Assembly: GCF_017254845.1 (NCBI RefSeq)
Contig: NZ_JAFKCU010000002.1
Location: 558,001 to 622,000, forward strand
Length of the DNA: 64,000 nt
Direction: 5' to 3'
Source: Algoriphagus pacificus
Lineage (GTDB): Bacteria; Bacteroidota; Bacteroidia; Cytophagales; Cyclobacteriaceae
The notes beneath the pieces are model-generated. The model saw only the letters and a program-made list of their open reading frames with translations. It was not told the DNA's origin and ran no database searches. Of this stretch, positions 18,277 to 27,451 are shown in pieces. The first letter of the stretch is position 1; the number at the start of each line of letters is the position of its first letter. A program made the translations under genes and the position numbers.

Positions 18277-19154
18277 GGGTAAATTGTGTGATATAATTTA
18301 ATTGTTTCTTTAGCTTCTTTTACGTCATGTACTCTAAGGATGTTTGCACCTTGACAGAGCGCAAACATGTGCAAAGCAGTGGTCCCATTTAATGCTTCAT
18401 CGGGTTCTACTTGCAAAGTTTTATAAATCATCGATTTGCGGGATAAGCCCACCAAAATCGGTAATGATAAACACTGAAAATGGCTCAAATTTTTGAGCAA
18501 CCAAAAGTTTTGCTGGATGCTTTTTGCAAATCCAAAACCTGGATCAATAATTACATCTTTGATGCCAAACTTTTTGAATTGTTCCAGTTTTTCAGCGAAA
18601 TAGTTCAATATTTCTCCTAAAATATCGGAATAATTCGTTAGTTCTTGCATATTCTTAGGATTACCCCGCATATGCATCGCTATATAAGGAACTTTTAACG
18701 ATCCCACTGCTGGGAGCATTTCAGGATCTAATTCGCCAGCTGAAATATCATTGACAATATGAGCTCCTGCTTTAATTGCTTCAACAGCTACTTTGGAACG
18801 AAAAGTATCAATTGAAATTAATGTGTCGGGGAAATTTTCGCTGATCCAGCGAATTGCTGGTAAAACTCTGTCCAATTCTTCTGTTTCCGAAACCTCAGCT
18901 GCTCCTGGACGAGTGCTATAACCTCCCACATCAAGAATGTCAGCTCCTTCGCTGACGAATCTTGCCACCTGCTCATAGAACTCATTAGAATTTGGATTGG
19001 TTCTGCTTTTTCCAAAAAAAGAGTCAGGTGTTACATTTAAAATACCCATTATCTTGGGACTGTTCCAAACATGAAGCCGTCCGTTGATTTGAAATGTATA
19101 TTTTTGGGGAAATAATTTATCTTCGAAAGAAGAAACTCCCTTATCAGGAAACAT
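18273..19154 (-). CDS. folP: Dihydropteroate synthase
   Basis: The product (293 residues) condenses p-aminobenzoate with the pterin diphosphate in folate synthesis. It is a TIM barrel with the two family signatures: IMGILNVTPDSFF (pterin loop) and ADILDVGGYSTRPGA. SIDTFRSKVA, VNDISAG, DPGFGFAKS, PILVGLSRKSM and the closing ILRVHDVKEA also fit. The start at 19154 leaves only 17 bases to the start of the divergent DUF1599 gene, so each promoter probably lies within or against the opposite gene. It is translationally coupled to cdaA by a TTGA overlap. Confidence 0.97.
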   Translation of the reverse strand: MFPDKGVSSFEDKLFPQKYTFQINGRLHVWNSPKIMGILNVTPDSFFGKSRTNPNSNEFYEQVARFVSEGADILDVGGYSTRPGAAEVSETEELDRVLPAIRWISENFPDTLISIDTFRSKVAVEAIKAGAHIVNDISAGELDPEMLPAVGSLKVPYIAMHMRGNPKNMQELTNYSDILGEILNYFAEKLEQFKKFGIKDVIIDPGFGFAKSIQQNFWLLKNLSHFQCLSLPILVGLSRKSMIYKTLQVEPDEALNGTTALHMFALCQGANILRVHDVKEAKETIKLYHTIYP

Positions 19155-19171
19155 TAAAACTTATATAAATT

Positions 19172-19720
19172 TTGGAGACTCAAACTAGCAACGAATATAC
19201 ACAAGTTATCAGCCGTTGTAAAGAATTATTTCGTAAGAAAACTATTGATTATGGTACTGCTTGGAGAGTTTTGAGACTTTCCTCAATCACTGATCAGATT
19301 TTTATAAAAGCCCAAAGAATTCGATCTATCCAAGAAAAGGGAAGCCAAAAAGTGAATGACCCGATTGTGGATGAGTTTGTTGGGATTATCAATTACTGTC
19401 TCATAGCCCTTCTTCAAATCAGTTTTTCAGAAGATGAAAGAATGGAGATTCCTTTTGAGGATTTAGAGCCTACTTATGATAAATGGGCTTTTGAAACAAA
19501 AAGTCTTCTTGAAAATAAAAACCATGATTACGGAGAGGCCTGGCGGGATATGCGAGTTAGCTCTATGACAGATATTATTTTAATGAAACTTTTGAGAGTA
19601 AAACAAATAGAGGATAATGCTGGAAAGACGCTTGTTTCTGAAGGAATTGAAGCCAATTATCAGGATATGATCAATTACTCTGTATTTTGCTTGATCAAAT
19701 TAGGATATCACCATGATTAA
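19172..19720 (+). CDS. DUF1599 protein (nucleotide-modification-associated domain), tandem repeat
   Basis: A 182-residue protein made of two copies of the same unit. Copy 1 has CKELFRKKTIDYGTAWRVLR then SSITDQIFIKAQRIRSI. Copy 2 has KSLLENKNHDYGEAWRDMR then SSMTDIILMKLLRVKQI. The repeated DYGxAWR and SSxTDxIxxKxxR motifs point to an MazG-like all-alpha nucleotide-binding fold; the function is not established. The start is TTG at 19172, since no ATG precedes the first repeat in this frame. It overlaps the next gene by 8 bases and heads a three-gene operon. Confidence 0.87.
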   Translation: METQTSNEYTQVISRCKELFRKKTIDYGTAWRVLRLSSITDQIFIKAQRIRSIQEKGSQKVNDPIVDEFVGIINYCLIALLQISFSEDERMEIPFEDLEPTYDKWAFETKSLLENKNHDYGEAWRDMRVSSMTDIILMKLLRVKQIEDNAGKTLVSEGIEANYQDMINYSVFCLIKLGYHHD

Positions 19721-20813
19721 AGAAGCATTTCTATGGATTCTCCGGCTATTAGTTGGAGGATTATTTATTTTCTCCGGACTAATAAAAGTCAATGATCCTG
19801 TCGGCACAGCCATCAAGCTTGAAGAATATTTCGATGTTTTTTCCAACGACATAGCAGGGTTCTTTTATTATCTAAAGCCATTTGCGCTTTATATAGGAGT
19901 CTTCTTGGTAGTGGTAGAGGTAGTTTTGGGAGTCATGCTGATCCTGGGTGTGAGGAGTAAACTCACTGTCTGGGCATTAGGACTCATGATTTTGTTTTTT
20001 ACATTTCTGACATTCTATTCTGCCTATTTCAACAAAGTAACAGATTGTGGATGCTTCGGTGATGCGATTAAATTGACCCCTTGGGAGTCTTTTTACAAAG
20101 ACATTATTTTACTAGTGATGATTAGCTTTTTGTTTTTCTTTAGGGAAAGCCTTCCAAAAAGTTCTCCCAAGTGGGCAAAGAGTATTGTTGGAGCCGTAAT
20201 GATCATTTCATTTGTGCTTTCAATTACAGCAATAAGAAATTTGCCATTTATAGATTTCCGAGCTTATAAAGTGGGAGTTAATATCCCAGAAGCGATGCAG
20301 CCTTCCGCTCCTTTGCTTTATTCCTATGTTATGAAAAAAGACGGGGAGACTGTGACTTTTGACCAATATCCTACAGATGAAAGTTATGAGTTTGTCGAGA
20401 TGAATCTGAAAAACCCAGAGAACCTACCAAAGATTTCAGATTTTGCTGTTTGGAATGAAGATGGTGATTATTCAGCCGAAATGTTTAACGGAAATAAAGT
20501 GGTTTTCTTGGTCAGTAACATGTCCAAAATGAATGAGGATCATCTTCCAGAAATGGATGCTTTGGTTCAAAACCTTAATGGGTCACCTGTAGAAGTGGTC
20601 TTTGTCGGAGCAGCTACTCAAGAAGAAATCAATCAACTTATTGCATCTAGAAATTGGGGCATTACTGGACTTCAAGCTGATGCTACTGTTGTCAAGACTA
20701 TGATTCGAGCTAATCCTGGAATTATGGTTTTGAAAAATGGAGTTGTTTTAGCAAAATTTCATCATAACAATACCCCGGAAGCAGGGGAGGTGATCGATTT
20801 ATTTGTTCCATGA
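19713..20813 (+). CDS. DoxX/MauE-type membrane protein with C-terminal thioredoxin-like domain (BT_3928 family)
   Basis: This 366-residue protein starts with a DoxX/MauE-like four-helix membrane domain (ILRLLVGGLFIFSGLIKVNDP, LYIGVFLVVVEVVLGVML, LTVWALGLMILFFTFL, DIILLVMISFLFFF). A conserved CGCFGDAIKLTPW loop with a Cys pair joins helices 3 and 4. A fifth segment follows near 155. The C-terminal 130 residues look like a degenerate thioredoxin fold (VVFLVSNMSKMNEDHLPEM, VEVVFVGAAT, PGIMVLKNGVVLAKFHHN) without a CxxC. MauE relatives pass electrons to periplasmic disulphide systems; a redox role is inferred. It overlaps DUF1599 by 8 bases and aroK by 4. Confidence 0.85.
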   Translation: MIKEAFLWILRLLVGGLFIFSGLIKVNDPVGTAIKLEEYFDVFSNDIAGFFYYLKPFALYIGVFLVVVEVVLGVMLILGVRSKLTVWALGLMILFFTFLTFYSAYFNKVTDCGCFGDAIKLTPWESFYKDIILLVMISFLFFFRESLPKSSPKWAKSIVGAVMIISFVLSITAIRNLPFIDFRAYKVGVNIPEAMQPSAPLLYSYVMKKDGETVTFDQYPTDESYEFVEMNLKNPENLPKISDFAVWNEDGDYSAEMFNGNKVVFLVSNMSKMNEDHLPEMDALVQNLNGSPVEVVFVGAATQEEINQLIASRNWGITGLQADATVVKTMIRANPGIMVLKNGVVLAKFHHNNTPEAGEVIDLFVP

Positions 20814-21340
20814 AAAAACAACTGAAGGTTGTCTTAATTGGTCTACCAGGATCTGGAAAAAGTACCTTTGGACGTCAGCTTGCAAGCGTCTTAGACTTTC
20901 CATATTATGATCTGGATAATTTGATTGAGGAAAATTATTCAATGAGAATTCCAGAGATTTTTTCCCAATATGGAGAAGGAACCTTTAGAGAATGGGAGAC
21001 TGAATCTTTAAAAAAGGTATTGGAACAGGATGAATCCTATGTCCTGGCTTCAGGAGGAGGGTGTCCATGTTTTAATGACAATATGGACCTAATCAATCAG
21101 CATGGGATATCGGTTTACTTAGATGTGCCCTTGGAAGAGATTTCTTCTAGGCTTGGGGGATCGAAAGTTCAGAATAGACCTATGTTTAGAGGATTGGATC
21201 AAGGAGAAATTACTTTGAAATTGAAAAGTCTACTCGCTGATCGGGAATATTTTTATGACCAGGCAAAAATAAAGCTCAGCGGTGAAGATTTCTCCGCTGA
21301 GCTTTTAATGTCGGAATTGATTAATCTGCTTAAAAATTAA
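20810..21340 (+). CDS. aroK: Shikimate kinase
   Basis: The product (176 residues) phosphorylates shikimate with ATP in aromatic amino-acid synthesis. The P-loop GLPGSGKST is at 11-19. The shikimate-binding Asp is in YYDLDNLIE (about 34), an Arg is in GEGTFREWE (about 60), the glycine loop is LASGGGCPCF (about 80) and the lid Arg is in QNRPMF. Length is normal. It overlaps the DoxX-family gene as ATGA. Its last 11 bases overlap the convergent outer-membrane gene, and a strong hairpin used by that gene lies within its coding sequence. Confidence 0.97.
   Translation: MKKQLKVVLIGLPGSGKSTFGRQLASVLDFPYYDLDNLIEENYSMRIPEIFSQYGEGTFREWETESLKKVLEQDESYVLASGGGCPCFNDNMDLINQHGISVYLDVPLEEISSRLGGSKVQNRPMFRGLDQGEITLKLKSLLADREYFYDQAKIKLSGEDFSAELLMSELINLLKN
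21262..21305 (-). terminator. Terminator of the FadL-like gene embedded in the aroK coding region
   Basis: A perfect 12-base stem (AAAGCTCAGCGG at 21271-21282, CCGCTGAGCTTT at 21294-21305) has an 11-base loop. On the minus strand it is followed by TATTTTTG. It sits 25 bases past the stop of the minus-strand gene but encodes aroK residues near KLSGEDFSAEL on the plus strand. The plus-strand side lacks a good T run, so it should mainly act on the minus strand. Confidence 0.75.
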
Positions 21341-22841
21341 AGCCTACCGTAAGCATTCCGGTAAATATTTTATTCTCTAACTCTGTAACAGGCCCAATGT
21401 TATTGTTTTGAGCATCTAAAACTTGATAGCTGCTGTATAGGCCTTTAGAAGATTGATTTATAAGCGCCAAGTCAATGGAGAATTTATTGAATTTGGCTCC
21501 TATACCACCACTGATTTGATTTGTGCTTCTATCGAATTCAGAATTAGCTATTGGGTCACCATAGTAAGCATAGCCTCCTCTCAGTCTTAGAACATTGAAT
21601 CTAAACTCAGCTCCGAAACGATAGTTGATCGTGCTTGTGTAAGTACTTTTAATCGCTTGGTTATCGGGGCCTTCGTCAAAGTCTCTGCTTTTTATATTAG
21701 CATTGCTATAATCTACCCAATCCAAATCAGCAGATATAAAACCGTTTTTACCTAAGAAAAAAGTGGCTCCTCCACCTAGTTTCAACGGGGTGTTAAGATT
21801 ATAGGAACCTAAAATAAAATCCGAAACTGCTTCAACTCTACCCAGTGTAACCCCTTCCTGCTCAAATTCATAATTATCATAATTAGCAGTCATACTAGCC
21901 TCGTATTCTTCATTCAAGGCATACCAAGTAGGGGTCTGGAATGTGAACCCTAAATTCACATAATCAATAGGTTTGTAGATCAAGCCTAAGTTTAAATTGA
22001 TTCCAGAACCATTGATGTATAGTCTTTCACCCAAAGAAGAGCTTATTAAAGGACCGTCTGGAAATTCTTCATTATAAGTTTTTATTGAAGAAAAAGTTAA
22101 GTTTCTAATACCCAAGGAACCTCCGACAAATACTTTATGATTGAAATTTGCTCCATAACTGAAAGTGATTTGATTAGAATTACCCTCTTGACGCACATTT
22201 TCATCTTGAAATGGAAATCCCGTTACGAATGAATCATAGGTGTTTGGATTGTTTATTACATTCCCGTTATCATCAAAAATTATAGGATTGATTTGGTAGG
22301 TACTGTAGGCCAGTCCCGTGATTCCAAATGATTCAATCTGTGACTCAGGAATTCCATTTGCATCTTGTAAATAGAAATCAATAATGGAAGTATTCCCTAT
22401 TTCATCAGAGAAAAAGCCATATTCTGTATTGAAATTGGCTATCCTTTGAATACTGATACCGAACGCCCCTCCTTTAAATCCACTTCTTCCTAAATCCAAT
22501 TTTGGATTAGCCATCACATAACTCAAGTTAGGAAGATTGAAATTGGTAGTACTGTATGACTTATTTTGATCGAGATAGATGGTATTAACTTTCCAATCTG
22601 AATATCCTAAAGAAACACTAGCTTCTGAAGTTCTAAAGAAACCAAGTCCGGCAGGGTTACCTGCGATATTGGAAACATCTCCTCCAATCGACCATTGCGT
22701 CCCGCCAATTCCCATGATTCTTGATGAACCACTAGGTTTAACATGACCAAATCTATAGGCGTCTTCATAATATCCGCTTTGCGCGAAAAGAGCATGTCCT
22801 GTCAGGAATAGACAAGAGAAAATAAGGATTTTTAACCTCAT
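21330..22841 (-). CDS. OmpP1/FadL-type outer-membrane protein
   Basis: A 503-residue outer-membrane protein with signal peptide IFSCLFLTGHALFAQ. It has the FadL-family start YEDAYRFGHVKPSGSSRIMGIGG, then GGDVSNIAGNPAGLGFFRTSE. Many amphipathic strands follow, and it ends in FTGMLTVGFNF with a terminal aromatic residue, as expected of barrels inserted by BamA. The NPAGLG motif is characteristic of this long-chain fatty-acid/hydrocarbon channel family. The substrate here is unknown. It is convergent with aroK and appears monocistronic. Confidence 0.87.
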   Translation of the reverse strand: MRLKILIFSCLFLTGHALFAQSGYYEDAYRFGHVKPSGSSRIMGIGGTQWSIGGDVSNIAGNPAGLGFFRTSEASVSLGYSDWKVNTIYLDQNKSYSTTNFNLPNLSYVMANPKLDLGRSGFKGGAFGISIQRIANFNTEYGFFSDEIGNTSIIDFYLQDANGIPESQIESFGITGLAYSTYQINPIIFDDNGNVINNPNTYDSFVTGFPFQDENVRQEGNSNQITFSYGANFNHKVFVGGSLGIRNLTFSSIKTYNEEFPDGPLISSSLGERLYINGSGINLNLGLIYKPIDYVNLGFTFQTPTWYALNEEYEASMTANYDNYEFEQEGVTLGRVEAVSDFILGSYNLNTPLKLGGGATFFLGKNGFISADLDWVDYSNANIKSRDFDEGPDNQAIKSTYTSTINYRFGAEFRFNVLRLRGGYAYYGDPIANSEFDRSTNQISGGIGAKFNKFSIDLALINQSSKGLYSSYQVLDAQNNNIGPVTELENKIFTGMLTVGFNF

Positions 22842-22902
22842 TGAATCTGTAATTTGTTTATTTATCTAACGGCAGTATTTGCCAAAAGTGACGAGAAAGT
22901 TC

Positions 22903-22927
22903 AAAAAAAAAGGGGAATTAATTTCCC
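22903..22927 (-). terminator. Terminator overlapping the lipoprotein stop codon
   Basis: AAGGGGAAAT and ATTCCCCTT form a near-perfect minus-strand hairpin followed by eight T (A run at 22903-22910). The stop codon of the lipoprotein gene lies in the loop and stem. Confidence 0.82.
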
Positions 22928-24258
22928 CTTCCTCCTCTGGATGATCCGCTGGAGACGCTGCCTCCGCTGCTTCTGGATCCTCCAGTGCTCATGCCACTTC
23001 CACCGGAACTTCTACTTGGAGTAGAGAAAACAGGTGATGATGATCTACTTGGACTTACACTTCTAGACGGTGAACTGTAAGTTGGTGATGTTCTAGAAGG
23101 AATATTACTTCTATTGTAAGAAGGACTAGAAGATCTATTATATGATGGACTAGATGATCTTGTATAGCTACCAGAATTTCTACTTGGACTATACATTGAA
23201 TTTGATGATCTAGAATTAGTGCCTGAATAAGAAGGTCTTGCTGTTGGCATAGCACTTCTTGTAGATCTAATTGTTGAAGATCTATTTATAGCAGGAGAAC
23301 TTACATTTCTCGTAGTTCCCACTCTAGATCTGCTATTTCCAGAATAATAATCATTCTGAGAGTTACCAAAATCTCTTGAAGTTGCTCTTGAACTATTTGA
23401 GCTACTTACCAACCTTCTATTAGTAGGAGAGTTTAATGCTTCTCTTCTTGCTTGAGCTCTTGAAGTATTCGGTAAGATCGCAGAACTTCTAGATCCAACT
23501 CCAGCGTTAGCCAAAGTTGCTCCTCTTGTTCCTCTTGCACCTCTTACTACTCTTCTGTCTCCATATTCTCCTCCAGGAAGAACATAGATAGGTCTATTGT
23601 AACCATAGCCAGGATAATATCCGTAACCAGGATAACCAAAACCAGGATAGAAACCACCACCCCATGCATAGCTAGGACCCCAGAACGAACCCATTCCAAA
23701 ACCAAGGCTAAAACCAATATTAAATCCAGGTCTGAAACCGTAAGATGGATACATTAAACCAGGCATGTAGAAAGGATCATAAAATGGACTATATCCAAAC
23801 CCTCCCATACCCCAAGGACTAAATCCAGCCATATAACCTAGGCTGAAACTCATTGGTGGGAAAAATCCAGTATTATAACTTGAAGATGTATTTCCTACTC
23901 TATAATTATCATAAGCATTGATATCAGCTGTATTCTCTTCCATACCTTCATCAAAATAAACCATATCGTTGGATAAGGTATCTTCTGAAGTGGTGTATCT
24001 AGCAATGTATTCTGGATTTACATTTCTAGAACTGAAATTTTCATTTGGATAAGTTTCAGAATCAACTGAGCTCAAACGTTCAAAAGAATCAGGATTGTTG
24101 TTTTGAACAGCAAATTCTGTCGCAAGTTTTGCGTCAGATGCCATAAAATACATATTGTCCTGCTCTCCTCCTGTCATAGCTAATTTATTAGTGCTACAAG
24201 CACTTATAGCCAAAGCTCCAAGGATTACTGATGATGTGAGAATTGATAATTTCTTCAT
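22918..24258 (-). CDS. Low-complexity Ser/Arg- and Gly/Tyr-rich lipoprotein
   Basis: A 446-residue protein with a lipoprotein signal (VILGALAISACSTNK; Cys about 21). Residues 20-120 are acidic and polar. Residues 130-230 are extremely rich in Gly, Tyr, Phe and Pro (GFYPGFGYPGYGYYPGYGY). From 235 to the end it is Ser/Arg/Asn/Pro-rich with short repeats such as SSSPSYNRS and SRSSGGS, and it ends RSSGGSVSSGSSRGGRGN. This composition suggests a disordered, basic, possibly adhesive or matrix-interacting cell-surface tail. No family domain is recognised. It is probably monocistronic, with a terminator at its stop. Confidence 0.8.
   Translation of the reverse strand: MKKLSILTSSVILGALAISACSTNKLAMTGGEQDNMYFMASDAKLATEFAVQNNNPDSFERLSSVDSETYPNENFSSRNVNPEYIARYTTSEDTLSNDMVYFDEGMEENTADINAYDNYRVGNTSSSYNTGFFPPMSFSLGYMAGFSPWGMGGFGYSPFYDPFYMPGLMYPSYGFRPGFNIGFSLGFGMGSFWGPSYAWGGGFYPGFGYPGYGYYPGYGYNRPIYVLPGGEYGDRRVVRGARGTRGATLANAGVGSRSSAILPNTSRAQARREALNSPTNRRLVSSSNSSRATSRDFGNSQNDYYSGNSRSRVGTTRNVSSPAINRSSTIRSTRSAMPTARPSYSGTNSRSSNSMYSPSRNSGSYTRSSSPSYNRSSSPSYNRSNIPSRTSPTYSSPSRSVSPSRSSSPVFSTPSRSSGGSGMSTGGSRSSGGSVSSGSSRGGRGN
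22930..23330. repeat. Degenerate short repeats coding for the Ser-rich tail
   Basis: This stretch of the lipoprotein gene repeats purine/pyrimidine patterns such as AGATCTATTATATGATGGAC and GATGATCTACTTGGAC with small variations. It encodes repeats of the SxSPSYNRSS type. Expansion or contraction by slipped pairing is plausible. Confidence 0.55.
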
Positions 24259-24380
24259 AGTTGAAGTTTGATTGTTACTATCTTATACGTGAGCAAAAGT
24301 GAAGGGTTATACTTTTTACTTTATATTTGCCCAGCTCAATTTAACAAAAATAAGGACAATTAGTATCTCAATCAATTATA

Positions 24381-25862
24381 ATGAGTAAAGGACTACCTAA
24401 GAGAAGTGAAGATTATTCACTTTGGTACAACGAATTAGTGAAAAGAGCCGATTTGGCTGAAAATTCCGCAGTGAGAGGCTGTATGGTAATCAAACCTTAT
24501 GGGTATTCCATTTGGGAGAAGATGCAGGCAGAATTGGATAGAATGTTTAAAGAAACAGGACATACCAATGCCTATTTTCCTCTTTTTATCCCCAAATCAT
24601 ATTTGAGTAAAGAAGCCAGCCATGTGGAGGGATTTGCTAAAGAATGTGCTGTTGTCACTCATTACAGGTTAAAAAATGCTGAAGATGGCAGTGGCGTTAT
24701 TGTGGATCCTGAAGCAAAGCTGGAAGAAGAATTAATTGTCAGACCAACTTCAGAAACTGTCATTTGGAGTACTTATAAAAACTGGATCCAATCTTACAGA
24801 GACCTTCCTCTATTGGTAAATCAATGGGCCAATGTGGTCAGATGGGAAATGAGAACCAGACTTTTCTTGAGGACCGCAGAATTTCTTTGGCAAGAAGGTC
24901 ATACTGCTCATGCTTCTGCAAAAGAGGCCATGGAAGAAACTGAGCAAATGATGAATGTTTATGCACAATTTGCTGAAGAGTTTATGGCATTGCCTGTTGT
25001 AAGAGGAAGAAAAACAGAAAACGAGCGTTTTGCCGGGGCCGATGATACCTTGTGTATTGAAGCGATGATGCAAGATGGAAAAGCATTGCAAGCTGGGACT
25101 TCCCACTTTTTAGGGCAAAATTTCGCAAAGGCATTCGATGTGAAGTTTGCTACTAAAGAAGGCGGATTAGATTATGTCTGGGGAACTTCTTGGGGTGTCA
25201 GCACCCGTCTGATGGGTGCTTTGATCATGGCGCATTCGGATGATAATGGACTTGTGTTGCCTCCTAAATTGGCTCCTATCCAAGTCGTGATCATTCCAAT
25301 TTACAGGAAGGATGAAGAATTCGAAGCGATTTCAGAGAAAGCAAAAGAAATCATGGCTGAACTGAGAAAAGCAGGTATATCTGTGAAATATGATAATAGG
25401 GACACACATAAGCCTGGTTTCAAATTTGCCGAATATGAACTAAAAGGAGTTCCTTTAAGAATTGCAATAGGACCTCGCGATTTGGAAAATGGTACCATAG
25501 AAATCGCTAGAAGAGATAATCTTTCGAAGTCTCAATTTGAATTATCTTCCCAGCCTATTGCTGAGAAAATTACTGAGATGCTGGATGAGATTCAGAACTC
25601 TATTTATTCCAAAGCCTTCAATTTCAGAGAGGAAATGACTACCGAGGTTAATTCTTGGGAAGAGTTTAAAGAAGTTTTGGAAAACAAAGGTGGATTCTTG
25701 TCAGCCCATTGGGATGGAACTTCTGAAACAGAAGATAAAATAAAGGAATTGACAAAAGCGACAATCAGATGCATTCCTTTAGCTAGGAAAGAGGAAGATG
25801 GGAATTGTGTATTCACAGGAAAGCCATCCAAAGGCAGAGTATATTTTGCAAAAGCCTATTAA
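24381..25862 (+). CDS. proS: Prolyl-tRNA synthetase (archaeal/eukaryotic-like type)
   Basis: A 493-residue class II aminoacyl-tRNA synthetase that charges tRNA-Pro. It lacks the large insertion domain of the E. coli type. It has [21 protein letters not shown], motif 1/2 regions ([51 protein letters not shown]), motif 3 ([17 protein letters not shown]), an anticodon-binding domain (VVIIPIY) and the typical C-terminal zinc-like extension ending FAKAY. A -7-like TATATTTG lies at 24322-24329. A terminator follows at once. Confidence 0.97.
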   Translation: MSKGLPKRSEDYSLWYNELVKRADLAENSAVRGCMVIKPYGYSIWEKMQAELDRMFKETGHTNAYFPLFIPKSYLSKEASHVEGFAKECAVVTHYRLKNAEDGSGVIVDPEAKLEEELIVRPTSETVIWSTYKNWIQSYRDLPLLVNQWANVVRWEMRTRLFLRTAEFLWQEGHTAHASAKEAMEETEQMMNVYAQFAEEFMALPVVRGRKTENERFAGADDTLCIEAMMQDGKALQAGTSHFLGQNFAKAFDVKFATKEGGLDYVWGTSWGVSTRLMGALIMAHSDDNGLVLPPKLAPIQVVIIPIYRKDEEFEAISEKAKEIMAELRKAGISVKYDNRDTHKPGFKFAEYELKGVPLRIAIGPRDLENGTIEIARRDNLSKSQFELSSQPIAEKITEMLDEIQNSIYSKAFNFREEMTTEVNSWEEFKEVLENKGGFLSAHWDGTSETEDKIKELTKATIRCIPLARKEEDGNCVFTGKPSKGRVYFAKAY

Positions 25863-25867
25863 TATTA

Positions 25868-25894
25868 AACCCGGATTTAAATTCCGGGTTTTTT
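25868..25894 (+). terminator. Intrinsic terminator of proS
   Basis: AACCCGGA and TTCCGGGTT pair around TTTAAA and are followed by a T run, 6 bases after the proS stop. Confidence 0.9.
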
Positions 25895-25954
25895 AATTTT
25901 TATGGGACACACTATCTAGGATTCTCGTATTTTAGGATTCTACTTGAATGTGAC

Positions 25955-26413
25955 ATGACTATTTTAATTCTTGCTACTCTATTGACAATCGGTTTGATCC
26001 TAATGATCGCTGAGGTTTTATTTATCCCTGGGACCACCATTGTAGGGATTTTTGGACTTATTGTAAGCTTGGTTGGTATTGGTTATGCATTTATTAGTTA
26101 TGACGCGGCTACTGCCTGGATGATTACTGGGGTTGCAACTTTGCTAAATGTTGCAGCAATTGTGTATAGTTTCAGGTCTGGAGTTTGGAATAAGTTTTCC
26201 CTTAAGACCACCAACCAAGGCGGAGCTTTTGATGGAAGAACCAATGGATTGCAAATCGGGATGCCAGGAAAAGCAGTTTCCGATATCAAGCCAATAGGAA
26301 AAGCATCAATTTCAGGTAATATCTATGAGGTGAAGTCAGAATCATGTTACATCACTGTAGGTTCAGAAATAACCGTCATCAAAATCGAAAACAATAAAAT
26401 TTTAGTCAAATAA
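25955..26413 (+). CDS. NfeD-like membrane protein
   Basis: A 153-residue protein starting at ATG 25955 (MTILILATLLTIG). The frame is open further upstream into proS, but that part overlaps proS and its terminator. Membrane helices span about 2-25, 27-48 and 54-73. A C-terminal OB-fold (NfeD) domain follows (GMPGKAVSDIKPIGKASI, YEVKSESCYITVGSEITVI). NfeD proteins pair with flotillins to organise membrane microdomains, and a FloA gene begins 3 bases downstream. It is a short NfeD without the protease domain found in long forms. Confidence 0.9.
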   Translation: MTILILATLLTIGLILMIAEVLFIPGTTIVGIFGLIVSLVGIGYAFISYDAATAWMITGVATLLNVAAIVYSFRSGVWNKFSLKTTNQGGAFDGRTNGLQIGMPGKAVSDIKPIGKASISGNIYEVKSESCYITVGSEITVIKIENNKILVK

Positions 26414-26416
26414 ATT

Positions 26417-27427
26417 ATGGATCCAAATAGTTCAATGTTTATACTGATTGCTGCATTAGCTGGCATCGTATTACTTTTCATCTTCCTTTATTTTGTGCCG
26501 GTCAATCTCTGGATAACAGCTCAATTTTCAAATGTAAGAGTAGGCCTTTTAGAATTGGTGGGGATGAGAATCAGAAAAGTTCCGCCAAGTGTTATTGTTA
26601 ATTCATTGATTACTGCCACCAAAGCAGGATTACAATTGACGACAAACGATCTGGAAACGCATTACTTGGCTGGAGGAAATGTGCCAAATGTAATCAGGGC
26701 TTTGATTTCTGCTGACAAAGCAAATATCAACCTGACATTCAAGCAAGCTACTGCCATCGATTTGGCAGGTAGAGACGTATTTGAGGCTGTTCAAATCTCT
26801 GTAAACCCGAAAGTTATCAATACTCCAAATGTGGCGGCTGTAGCAGCAGATGGTATTCAATTGATTGCAAAAGCAAGAGTGACAGTAAGAGCAAATATTG
26901 CTCAATTGGTTGGTGGAGCAGGAGAGGAGACCATCTTGGCTAGAGTTGGAGAAGGGATTGTAACTTCTATTGGTTCTGCTTCAAATCATAAAAGCGTTCT
27001 CGAAAACCCTGATAAAATCTCCAAATTGGTTTTGGAAAGAGGTTTGGATGCGGGTACAGCTTTTGAAATTCTTTCAATCGATATTGCTGATATAGATGTA
27101 GGAACTAACATTGGTGCCAAACTGCAAATCGATCAAGCATCAGCTGATTTGAAAGTTGCGGAAGCCAAAGCAGAAGAAAGAAGAGCAATGGCGGTGGCAT
27201 TGGAGCAAGAGATGCGAGCCAAGAATGTGGAAATGCGTGCGAAAGTAGTCGAGGCTGAAGCTGAAGTTCCGAAGGCCTTGGCAGAAGCTTTTAGAAGTGG
27301 CCAATTAGGTGTGATGGATTACTATCGAATGGAAAACATCAAGTCTGATACCTCAATGAGGGATTCAATTGCAAAGTCTGATTCTGACAGCAAGGATAGC
27401 GGAAAAGGCAAAACAGATAAAAAATAA
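26417..27427 (+). CDS. floA: Flotillin-like protein FloA
   Basis: A 336-residue SPFH-type membrane scaffold of the YqfA/FloA family. It has a hydrophobic anchor at 7-29 ([19 protein letters not shown]), then the diagnostic [57 protein letters not shown] and GVGEGIV-like core. A heptad helical region rich in A/E/K ([18 protein letters not shown]) and a charged tail complete it. It is expected on the inner face of the inner membrane in detergent-resistant domains, together with the NfeD partner encoded just upstream. Confidence 0.95.
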   Translation: MDPNSSMFILIAALAGIVLLFIFLYFVPVNLWITAQFSNVRVGLLELVGMRIRKVPPSVIVNSLITATKAGLQLTTNDLETHYLAGGNVPNVIRALISADKANINLTFKQATAIDLAGRDVFEAVQISVNPKVINTPNVAAVAADGIQLIAKARVTVRANIAQLVGGAGEETILARVGEGIVTSIGSASNHKSVLENPDKISKLVLERGLDAGTAFEILSIDIADIDVGTNIGAKLQIDQASADLKVAEAKAEERRAMAVALEQEMRAKNVEMRAKVVEAEAEVPKALAEAFRSGQLGVMDYYRMENIKSDTSMRDSIAKSDSDSKDSGKGKTDKK

Positions 27428-27428
27428 A

Positions 27429-27451
27429 AAAAGGGACTCAGTCCCTTTTTT
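27429..27451. terminator. Bidirectional terminator shared by floA and the WG-repeat gene
   Basis: AAAGGGAC and GTCCCTTT pair around TCA, with an A run on one side and a T run on the other. It lies 2 bases past the floA stop. It also contains the stop codon and last codons of the opposite-strand gene. Confidence 0.85.
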
